A DNA stretch of 9,002 nucleotides from Candidatus Brocadiaceae bacterium (GTDB lineage: Bacteria; Planctomycetota; Brocadiia; SM23-32), in the NCBI GenBank assembly GCA_030615435.1, contig JAUWZH010000095.1, forward strand, positions 1 through 9,002, given 5' to 3'. The notes below the pieces were generated by a model that was not told the origin of the DNA, ran no database searches, and worked only from the letters and a program-made list of their open reading frames with translations. Position 1 is the stretch's first letter. Each line of letters opens with the position of its first letter. The translations under genes and the position numbers were made by a program. Shown here one piece after another: positions 1 to 5,802 of this stretch.

Positions 1-1052
1 GCCGGCAGGCCGGTCTGCACAATGATCTCGTCAATGTGAACCGGGGCCTGCTCGAGCAGATCGAAGACCTGCCTTTCGCGTGGATTCAGCCCCATCGCCC
101 GCGCGTCGTCCACGCGGAGTGGTTCCGCCCCCTCGCCTTCAGGGGCAGGCAGGTCCAGCGGCTCGCTGAGCGGTCCCAGTTCTTCCACCACGTCGCGCGG
201 GTCCTCCACGAGCACCGCCCCGTCGCGTATCAACCTGTGACAGCCGCGGCTGCTCGGTGTGTCCACGTTCCCCGGCACGGCGAAGACGGCCTTGCCCTGC
301 TCGCCGGCGAGGCGAGCGGTAATCAGGCTGCCGCTCCTGGTCCCTGCCTCCACCACGATGACTCCGAGCGACAGGCCGCTGATCAGGCGATTGCGCGGGG
401 GAAAGTTTCCCGGCCGCGGCGGCACGCTCATGGGGAGTTCGCTGATAAGGGCGCCGCTGGCGAGGATTTCGAGCGCCAGCTCCGCCTGGTCCAGAGAGTC
501 GAGCCGCCCCAACCCGCAGCCCAGCAGCGCGATCGTCCTCCCCTTTGCCTGGAGCGCCCCCCGGTGCGCCTCCGAGTCTATGCCCCGCGCCAGTCCGCTC
601 ACTATCGTGAAGCCCATTGCGCTGAGCCCCATGGCGAAACGCCGCGCCTGCCTGCGCCCGGAATGGGTGCAGCGCCTGGTGCCGACGATCGCCACGGCGA
701 GCTGGTCCCGCCGCTCATAGTCCCCTTTTATCCAGAGCAGCGGGGGAGCATCGGCGCCGAGGTGCTTGAGCGGTAGGGGGTAGTCATCGGCGAAGAAGGG
801 CACGAGGCGCACGTGCGCCCGCTGCATCAGATCGAGTTCCACCTCGACCTCACGCTGCTCCGGGCCCTGCCGCACGGCGCGCAGGGCCAGCTCGTAGACC
901 CCCTCCACCTCGCGCAGTCGGTTACGCGAAGCCTCCAGAGCCGCCCGAGCGGAGCCGAACTCCTCGACCAGCCGATAGATGGCAGCGCTGCCCACTCCCT
1001 TGCAGAGCGTGAGCTTCAAGAGCGCGAGCGTCTCCGCCTCCTCCTCGGTCAT
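1..1052 (-). CDS. dprA: DNA-processing protein DprA (Smf), C-terminus cut by the window edge
   Basis: DprA binds incoming single-stranded DNA during natural transformation and loads RecA on it; it is also widespread in bacteria not known to be competent. The reading frame is open from an ATG at 1052 to the left edge, giving 350 codons without a stop. Residues 1-60 look like the N-terminal helix-hairpin-helix/SAM-like part. The Rossmann-like core begins with AIVGTRR near residue 121, followed by VSGLARGID (151-159) and AHRGAL, then RNRLISGLS (220-228), VVEAGTRSGSLITA (233-246), FAVPGN (257-262) and RGCHRLIRDGA (269-279). These are hallmark family motifs. After about residue 320 a winged-helix domain starts (NPRERQVFDLLEQ) and is truncated by the edge. 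An AGAAGGG stretch lies 11 bases before the ATG, a somewhat long spacing. It follows aroB on the same strand after a 132-base gap, so the two may be co-transcribed. Identification is firm; the exact start is likely but not proven. Confidence 0.95.
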   Translation of the reverse strand, partial: MTEEEAETLALLKLTLCKGVGSAAIYRLVEEFGSARAALEASRNRLREVEGVYELALRAVRQGPEQREVEVELDLMQRAHVRLVPFFADDYPLPLKHLGADAPPLLWIKGDYERRDQLAVAIVGTRRCTHSGRRQARRFAMGLSAMGFTIVSGLARGIDSEAHRGALQAKGRTIALLGCGLGRLDSLDQAELALEILASGALISELPMSVPPRPGNFPPRNRLISGLSLGVIVVEAGTRSGSLITARLAGEQGKAVFAVPGNVDTPSSRGCHRLIRDGAVLVEDPRDVVEELGPLSEPLDLPAPEGEGAEPLRVDDARAMGLNPRERQVFDLLEQAPVHIDEIIVQTGLP

Positions 1053-1184
1053 TCCGCAATCGGCCCTTCTGTCAATTGTCGGGCGGAAGGCCCATCGTGG
1101 GGATTTCGCTGCCTCAACTCCCGCACCCAGCACTCTTGTCGGGCCTGGTCTGGCCAGCAGCCATCGCCTTTCGGTGCGCCGCGC
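1053..1184. other. aroB-dprA intergenic gap
   Basis: This 132-base stretch separates the aroB stop from the dprA start on the minus strand. I see no convincing small gene, no terminator with a T-run and no clear promoter. Short self-complementary pieces around the GGCC repeats near 1142-1156 could form only weak hairpins. It is long for a tightly coupled operon, so dprA may have its own weak promoter or depend on read-through from aroB. Confidence 0.5.
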
Positions 1185-2279
1185 TCAGGGCTCGGCCCCG
1201 CAGGCGAGCAGCGCATCTCGCACGGCCTGAAGTGGGACGTCGGCGCAGACCTCCACCTGACCGATGCGCCGGGCCAGGACGAAGCGTGGGGTGCCGCCGA
1301 GGGTTTTCTTGTCCTGGCCGATCTTCCGCATTATCTCTTCCGCCCCGACATCTTCCATGCGCGTCGGCACGCCGAGACGCTTCAGCAATTCCCGCTGGCG
1401 GCGGGCGTCGGATTCGCCGAGCCCCAGATGCCGCCGAGCCAGGGCCGCCGCCACCTCCATGCCGACGGCGACGGCCTCGCCGTGGCGGAACTTCCCGTAG
1501 GAGCTGAGGGCTTCGAGGGCGTGTGCGACGGTGTGGCCGTAGTTCAGAATCGCCCTCAGGCCGCCCTCGCGCTCGTCGGCGGCCACGACCTGTGCCTTGA
1601 CCTCGCAGGAGCGCTGCACGGCGTGGAGCACAGCGTCGCCCTCCAGGGCCATCAGCTCCTCGAGGTGCCCCTCAATCCAGGCGAAATACGCGGCGTCGCG
1701 GATAATGCCGTGCTTGATGACCTCGACCATGCCGGCCCGCAGCTCTCGCCCCGGAAGCGTCTGCAGGACCGAGGTATCTATGAACACCCCGGCAGGCTGG
1801 TAGAACGCCCCGACCAGATTCTTGCCCTGGGGCAGGTTCACAGCGGTCTTGCCGCCGACGCTGCTGTCCACCTGGGCCAACAGGGTGGTGGGGACCTGAA
1901 GGTAGGGGATGCCCCGCATGTAGCTCGCGGCGACGAACCCGCCGATGTCCCCCACGACGCCCCCTCCCAGGGCGACGAGCAGCGACTTCCTGTCCAGGCC
2001 CGCTTCGACCAGCTCCTCGCACAGCCGCCCGAACCTCTGCAGGTTCTTCTGTTCTTCGCCGGCCGGAATCGAGATTCTGTGCGGCTCAAATCCCTCCGCT
2101 GCCAGGGAGCCACAGACAGTGTCGCCATAAAGCGGCCCGACGTTCTCGTCCGTGAGGACCGCGCATTTCCCGGACGGGTTAAGCCGGCGCGCGAAGGAAC
2201 CGATGCGCCCCAGGCAGTCCACGCAGAAATGGATGGGGTAGCTGCGTTCCCCCCGCCTGACCGTGATCTCGGGCGGCAT
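1185..2279 (-). CDS. aroB: 3-dehydroquinate synthase AroB
   Basis: AroB is a cytoplasmic enzyme that uses NAD+ and a divalent metal to convert DAHP to 3-dehydroquinate, the second step of the shikimate pathway to aromatic amino acids and chorismate. With the start chosen here it has 364 residues, normal for the family. Visible motifs in order: GGGVVGD (105-111, NAD-binding glycine loop), VPTTLLAQVDSSVGGKTAVN (129-148), GMVEVIKHG (183-191), NYGHT (246-250) and RHGEAV (265-270). E186, H249 and H266 fit the family's three metal ligands, and K189 is a conserved active-site lysine. DKKTLGG (323-329) is also conserved. The frame extends 20 codons further upstream to 2339, but the ATG at 2279 has GGGAG seven bases before it and begins at the usual family N-terminus (PPEITVRRGERSYPI), so I prefer it. 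It is divergent from the ligase gene and upstream of dprA. Nothing looks damaged; all key residues are present. Confidence 0.97.
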   Translation of the reverse strand: MPPEITVRRGERSYPIHFCVDCLGRIGSFARRLNPSGKCAVLTDENVGPLYGDTVCGSLAAEGFEPHRISIPAGEEQKNLQRFGRLCEELVEAGLDRKSLLVALGGGVVGDIGGFVAASYMRGIPYLQVPTTLLAQVDSSVGGKTAVNLPQGKNLVGAFYQPAGVFIDTSVLQTLPGRELRAGMVEVIKHGIIRDAAYFAWIEGHLEELMALEGDAVLHAVQRSCEVKAQVVAADEREGGLRAILNYGHTVAHALEALSSYGKFRHGEAVAVGMEVAAALARRHLGLGESDARRQRELLKRLGVPTRMEDVGAEEIMRKIGQDKKTLGGTPRFVLARRIGQVEVCADVPLQAVRDALLACGAEP

Positions 2280-2286
2280 TTCCCAG

Positions 2287-2291
2287 CTCCC
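2287..2291 (-). promoter_or_regulatory. ribosome binding site deciding the aroB start
   Basis: Read on the minus strand this is GGGAG, ending seven bases before the ATG at 2279. It is the best Shine-Dalgarno-like match in the N-terminal part of the frame and supports the 364-residue form over the longer one starting at 2339. Confidence 0.6.
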
Positions 2292-2484
2292 ACAAAGGAA
2301 CTGTGAGCCATATCTTAGCATCGGACACGCTCGGCGCAAACTGCGAAGCCATGCAGGGCGCTGCCGCTATGCCGGTGGCGAGCACTCTTTGCTGAGGTTC
2401 AACCATGACCACTCGGCTTTGAGGGCAGCAGCCCGTGCAAACGAAGCCGCGCCGGCTGAGCTTTGAAACGAAACAGACTGGTTT

Positions 2485-2514
2485 ACTATAGCGAAAAGCG
2501 TCTTGCGGTGGCAA
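2485..2514 (-). promoter_or_regulatory. candidate sigma70-type promoter for aroB
   Basis: On the minus strand TTGCCA (2514-2509) and TATAGT (2490-2485) are separated by 18 bases, close to the housekeeping consensus. Transcription would start near 2478 and give an aroB leader of about 200 bases. A weaker alternative sits closer to the gene: TTGCGC, 16 bases, then TAAGAT, just upstream of 2310. Both are pattern matches only. Confidence 0.35.
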
Positions 2515-2569
2515 CGCGGCCTCCGGGATGCACGCCTTCTTCACAGGATGCCCGGCGCGCGCTGGAGCA

Positions 2570-2600
2570 GGGTAGGGTAGGGGAGGGCAGGGGAGGGGGG
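2570..2600 (+). other. G-run tract, potential G-quadruplex
   Basis: Six runs of three to six guanines (2570-2572, 2575-2577, 2580-2583, 2585-2587, 2590-2593, 2595-2600) are separated by only one or two bases, mostly TA, A or CA. This satisfies the usual sequence rule for an intramolecular G-quadruplex on the plus strand. It lies upstream of both candidate promoters: about 55 bases above the -35 of aroB and about 150 bases above that of the ligase. A regulatory role is inference. Confidence 0.6.
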
Positions 2601-2753
2601 CACGGATGGTGTTGCCGAGGGTTGTCCGGCTGGGTGGTGTGCACGAGGGACTTTTTGGCCTGCCTCGGCCATTCCTTGAATCAATAATGCCCCGCCCCGC
2701 GGCCCCTGGCTGGCTCTGGGCCGTACCGGAATGCCAACCCCGTAAGGGGCGCT

Positions 2754-2783
2754 TTGACATGGTCTCTCGCGAGCGTGTAAGCT
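2754..2783 (+). promoter_or_regulatory. candidate sigma70-type promoter for the ligase gene
   Basis: A perfect TTGACA (2754-2759) is followed after 18 bases by TAAGCT (2778-2783), which keeps the most conserved first, second and last bases of the -10 element. Transcription would begin near 2790, leaving a leader of about 45 bases before the ATG at 2835. The spacer carries the 8-base palindrome CTCGCGAG (2766-2773), which could be a binding site or chance. Confidence 0.5.
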
Positions 2784-2834
2784 GACAGTCCGCTCGAATG
2801 ACCACCGTAAGCATGGCAGGCAGAGAGGTTCTGA

Positions 2835-5231
2835 ATGAGGAACACTCCAAAGAACGGAGGCGGCGCTGCCGAGAGCGGCCGGCTCGGAGAACTCGCCCGC
2901 CCGGTGGCGCGGGTGGCGCCCGTTTGCCTGCTGGCGTTCGTGCTGCTGGATCGGCCCATGGCCAGCGGGCTGGTTCCTGAGATCGCACCGCTCGCCGCCT
3001 TCGGAATGCTGCTGCTTGGGGCCCTGTTCTTCTGGGTTTGTAACGGGGTGCTGTCGGGGACGCTCCGGTGGCGGGTGGGCGTGGAGACGGCACTTTTCGC
3101 GGCGTTCATGCTCTGGTCGCTCCTCTCATGTTGGAGGGGTCACGACGGACTGGCGAGCGCGAGGATCTGGTGGCTGTTTGCCACATATGGCTTGACCGGC
3201 TTTCTGGTGCTGCAGCTTGCCGGATCAGGTGCGCGCCGGCGCTTCCTGGTGAGCTGCCTGGCGGCGACGGTGGTGGCCCTCGCCGGCTACGCTGTGCTCC
3301 ACTACACGGTCTACAGGCCGGCCTATGGCGAGTGGATAAGGAAGGATCCGGCCTACTTCAAGGCCCTTTTCGACGTCCGTGAGGCGGGGTTCAGGGATTT
3401 CTACCTCAGGGTGACCGGCCCGAGGGCTGTGGGGAACTTCATAACTTCCAATCAACTTGCCGGGTTCCTGCTGCTGGGCCTTTTCCCCCTGTGCGCCGTG
3501 GCGGCCGCGCTCTGGGTGCCGGCCGCGCCGCATGGGAAAGCGAGAAGCTCCGCCCGCCCCCATCGGGAACGCCCCGCGGGCGGGAAACACCTCGCGGCAG
3601 CATTCGGCTGCACCGCCGGGGCGGCGCTCGTGCTCGTGGCCCTCTTTCTGAGCGGATCTAAGGGCGGCATGTTTGCATGTGCCTTCGGGCTGATGGTCTT
3701 CGCGCTCGTGGCGGCCCGGAAGTGGCTCCGACGAAACCTGCACAAGGTCCTCGTGGGAGCCGCGCTGCTTGTGGGGCTTTTCCTGGCGGGGCAACGCCTC
3801 GGAGTGGTGCCGGGGTGGCAGCGGTTCGGGGCGTCCCTCGGCGTGCGGCTGGACTACTGGAGAGTCAGCACGCAGATGATCGAGAAGCACCCGATAGCAG
3901 GCGTGGGGCCGGGCTGCTGGAAAGAGTATTATACGATGCTCAAGAGGCCCGAATACGAAGAGACCCGCCTTGCCCACAATGCCTACCTCCAGATCTGGAG
4001 CGAGACCGGCACAGTGGGATTCATGCTCTTTGCACTGTTTCTGGGCGTCTTCGCCGTGCGCGTGTTGCGGAAGGCGAGCGCCGAGAGGACGCCGGATCAG
4101 CCTGAGGCGGGACCGGAAAGGATTCCCTACCGGGCAGGCATGGCCCTCGGGGGAGGTGCTTTCGTTCTCCATGGCTTTTTCACGGGAGCCTTCGCCCCCC
4201 CGAGGATCGGCGCACCGAAGCTCCTCGAGGCCGCTCCGTGGCTGGTCTACATCCTGCTCTTCTGTCTGTGGGCGGGGGCCTTCACGGTGATGCACGTGGC
4301 GCTGGGGGACTCCCGGCAGCCCTCAGGAGCCCGGGCGGAGCGGTTCCTGGTATGGGGCCTGATCGCCGGGCTGGCGGCGTTCCTCTTGCACAGCGGAGCG
4401 GAGTTTACGCTGCGCGTTCCCGCCCTCGGGGGAACGGCTTTCGCGATGGGGGCGCTCTTGCTCGTCTATGCGGCACCTCCGCGCCTGCGAGAGACTTCAT
4501 TCGCCGGTCGCTTGGGGGCGGTGGCGCTGATCCTGTCTTTTGTTCCGGCCCTGGGCTGGTCGCTGCTCGTCACGCCCCGCGCCTTCGAGTATTCGTTCCA
4601 GAACCACAGGGTGCTCATGCTCAAGGGGGACCTGAGCGGTGGGGGGGCGGGCCAGAGAGACAGCAATCTGAGCCCTGAAGAGGCGGTCGAGAAACGCCGG
4701 GAGATCCTTGATGCTTACCGCAGCGCCGTTCGGGCTGTCCCCTGGGACAACGGATGCTGGCAAGAGCGGGCGTCAGAGGCATACAGGTTGGCGAGGGAGA
4801 TGCTCGCACTCGGCGCGCGGACGGGCAAGGCGCCCGAGAGTCGCGCAGTCCGGGCGCTGATGGAAGAGGCGGAGACCTCCGCCCGGCGTGCCGTCGAACT
4901 GAACGCACTCAGGGCCAAGAACTGGCAAACGCTGGGGCGGCTCCTTGCAGATGCCGGGAAGGTTCAGGAAGCCGTCTCCTGTCTGAGCCGCGCCGCTGCG
5001 CTCCATCCGACCCTGCCGGGGAGCTGGTTCCAGTTCGCGGAGGCCGCCCGAAGGATCGAGGGGCCGAGCCCTCGCGTCTGTGAAGCATACCAAAGGGCCG
5101 ACTCACTGAACGTCCGCCTCACCGATGACCAGGGAAGGTTCGTGAAGGGACAGTACCACGAGCGCAACCTGCTGAGCGAGGAGCAGAGCACCCGACTGCA
5201 GAAGGTGCTCAGAGATTGTGCGCGCAAGTGA
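2835..5231 (+). CDS. O-antigen ligase/polymerase family (Wzy_C-type) membrane protein with C-terminal TPR region
   Basis: This 798-residue protein appears to join an integral-membrane glycan ligase or polymerase domain to a soluble helical tail. Hydrophobic segments are spread from about residue 25 to 580. Family signatures include LFLSGSKGGMFA (270-281), the arginine in GVRLDYWR (336-343), MIEKHPIAGVGPGCW (348-362) and AHNAYLQIWSETGTVGF (380-396); the HN-x-YL-x-E-x-G pattern is the hallmark of the WaaL/Wzy periplasmic loop. Residues about 615-760 are hydrophilic and helical, with TPR-like repeats, clearest at 674-740 (EEAETSARRAVELN, then NWQTLGRLLADAGKVQEAVSCLSRAAALHP). Known relatives transfer or polymerise undecaprenyl-linked glycans at the periplasmic face. 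Whether this one ligates O-antigen, polymerises an exopolysaccharide or glycosylates proteins cannot be told. GAGAGG six bases before the ATG supports the start. The gene stands alone, divergent from aroB, and no other glycan-assembly gene is adjacent on its strand. Confidence 0.85.
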   Translation: MRNTPKNGGGAAESGRLGELARPVARVAPVCLLAFVLLDRPMASGLVPEIAPLAAFGMLLLGALFFWVCNGVLSGTLRWRVGVETALFAAFMLWSLLSCWRGHDGLASARIWWLFATYGLTGFLVLQLAGSGARRRFLVSCLAATVVALAGYAVLHYTVYRPAYGEWIRKDPAYFKALFDVREAGFRDFYLRVTGPRAVGNFITSNQLAGFLLLGLFPLCAVAAALWVPAAPHGKARSSARPHRERPAGGKHLAAAFGCTAGAALVLVALFLSGSKGGMFACAFGLMVFALVAARKWLRRNLHKVLVGAALLVGLFLAGQRLGVVPGWQRFGASLGVRLDYWRVSTQMIEKHPIAGVGPGCWKEYYTMLKRPEYEETRLAHNAYLQIWSETGTVGFMLFALFLGVFAVRVLRKASAERTPDQPEAGPERIPYRAGMALGGGAFVLHGFFTGAFAPPRIGAPKLLEAAPWLVYILLFCLWAGAFTVMHVALGDSRQPSGARAERFLVWGLIAGLAAFLLHSGAEFTLRVPALGGTAFAMGALLLVYAAPPRLRETSFAGRLGAVALILSFVPALGWSLLVTPRAFEYSFQNHRVLMLKGDLSGGGAGQRDSNLSPEEAVEKRREILDAYRSAVRAVPWDNGCWQERASEAYRLAREMLALGARTGKAPESRAVRALMEEAETSARRAVELNALRAKNWQTLGRLLADAGKVQEAVSCLSRAAALHPTLPGSWFQFAEAARRIEGPSPRVCEAYQRADSLNVRLTDDQGRFVKGQYHERNLLSEEQSTRLQKVLRDCARK

Positions 5232-5242
5232 GGCAGAAAAGG

Positions 5243-5317
5243 TGGAGCCGGTGGGGGGATTCGAACCCTCAACCCCGGCTTTACGAAAGCCGTGCTCTGC
5301 CGTTGAGCTACACCGGC
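5243..5317 (-). tRNA. tRNA-Thr (anticodon CGT)
   Basis: Read on the minus strand the gene folds into a full cloverleaf of 75 bases. The acceptor stem is GCCGGTG/CACCGGC with seven perfect pairs. The D stem is GCTC/GAGC with a 7-base loop containing GG, and the anticodon stem is CGGCT/AGCCG with loop TTCGTAA, giving anticodon CGT for threonine codon ACG. The variable loop has five bases and the T loop is TTCGAAT. The discriminator is T and the CCA end is encoded. G1-C72 and C2-G71 fit threonine identity. One oddity: the T stem GAGGG/CCCCC has an A-C mismatch at positions 50-64. It lies between two plus-strand genes in the opposite direction, with its 3' end only 11 bases from the ligase stop. 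Confidence 0.96.
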
Positions 5318-5332
5318 TCCGGCGAGAACGCC

Positions 5333-5362
5333 AGTATAACCGTGAGCCGCGGAGAAATCCAA
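5333..5362 (-). promoter_or_regulatory. promoter of the tRNA-Thr gene
   Basis: On the minus strand TTGGAT (5362-5357) and TATACT (5338-5333) are 18 bases apart, a strong match to the housekeeping consensus. Transcription would start about 8-10 bases before the mature tRNA 5' end, so the 5' leader is very short and would be removed by RNase P. The same AT core read on the plus strand is TATAAC (5335-5340), a possible -10 for the lipoprotein gene, though without a good -35. Confidence 0.65.
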
Positions 5363-5377
5363 CACATGGACGGCATT

Positions 5378-5383
5378 AGGAGG
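5378..5383 (+). promoter_or_regulatory. ribosome binding site of the lipoprotein gene
   Basis: A perfect AGGAGG ends five bases before the ATG at 5389. A GTG at 5383 in the same frame overlaps this element and would have no upstream site of its own, so the ATG is the likely start. Confidence 0.8.
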
Positions 5384-5388
5384 TGGGA

Positions 5389-5772
5389 ATGGAACGCCGG
5401 CGAAAGGGGATTCTGGTTCTTGTGCTGACTGGCTGGCTTGCGCTGAGCGGCTGCATGATGTTCTGTCCGGAGCCCTCGCCACATCGCAGGACGGCGTTCG
5501 GCGAGGTCAAGGTGCTGGACTTCCCCACGTGCAGGCGGCTGCGCATCCTCGGGCAGGAGGTCAATCGCACTCGCCAGGGTCGGCTCTGGGTGACAGTGCA
5601 CTGGCTGAACTCGTCGAGGAAGACTTACAAGGCAGAGCTCAAGGTGAGTTTTTTCGACGCAGAGGGCTTGGCCGAGAAGGGCTCTTACCGCTGGGACCTG
5701 GAGCGCTTTCCGCCGGGCGAAGCCACCGACGAATGGGAGTCCTCCACGGCTGAGGCAGTACACGCTATCTGA
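5389..5772 (+). CDS. small DUF1425/YcfL-like lipoprotein
   Basis: A 127-residue predicted lipoprotein. The N-terminus has a basic stretch (MERRRK), a hydrophobic core (residues 7-19) and the lipobox LSGC with the lipidated cysteine at 22. There is no aspartate after the cysteine, so the outer membrane is the likelier location by the enterobacterial rule. The mature part resembles the DUF1425/YcfL family: VNRTRQGRLWVTVHWLNSS (58-76), a strand-rich stretch VSFFDAEGL (86-94) and the PPGE turn (108-111), typical of a compact beta-sandwich. It ends shortly after the AEAV segment, a little earlier than YcfL of E. coli as I recall it. YcfL has no established function but neighbours the penicillin-binding-protein activator LpoB in E. 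coli; no LpoB is seen here. It is convergent with the permease gene, with 30 bases between their stops. Family assignment is from pattern memory. Confidence 0.8.
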   Translation: MERRRKGILVLVLTGWLALSGCMMFCPEPSPHRRTAFGEVKVLDFPTCRRLRILGQEVNRTRQGRLWVTVHWLNSSRKTYKAELKVSFFDAEGLAEKGSYRWDLERFPPGEATDEWESSTAEAVHAI

Positions 5773-5802
5773 TCGAGGTCAGAAGCTCGGATTGACTCCC
5801 CC

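Larger units (their letters stand above)
2280..2834. other. divergent intergenic region between aroB and the ligase gene
   Basis: About 555 bases separate the two divergent starts. The region contains the candidate aroB promoter (2485-2514), a G-run tract (2570-2600), an inverted repeat of CGGCCC/GGGCCG with a 12-base loop (2700-2723), a small CCCC-GTAA-GGGG hairpin (2738-2749) and the candidate ligase promoter (2754-2783). Open frames across it have no recognisable protein similarity, skewed composition and no good ribosome binding sites, so I read it as non-coding. I recognise no riboswitch or other known RNA in it. Confidence 0.6.

Noticed and set aside
813..2306. 497-codon open frame on the plus strand opposite aroB and dprA
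   Set aside because: It is the antisense shadow of two well-supported genes in GC-rich DNA, and its translation resembles no protein family.
2700..2723. Inverted repeat CGGCCC/GGGCCG as a terminator
   Set aside because: The loop is 12 bases and no T-run follows on either strand, so it does not fit an intrinsic terminator.
2179..3093. 304-codon minus-strand frame spanning the aroB start, the intergenic region and the ligase start
   Set aside because: Its translation is proline-, arginine- and alanine-rich with no family resemblance, it overlaps the two real genes, and it has no convincing ribosome binding site.
5772..5790. CGAG/CTCG hairpin between the convergent lipoprotein and permease stops as a bidirectional terminator
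   Set aside because: The stem is only four to five pairs and no T-tract follows on either side.
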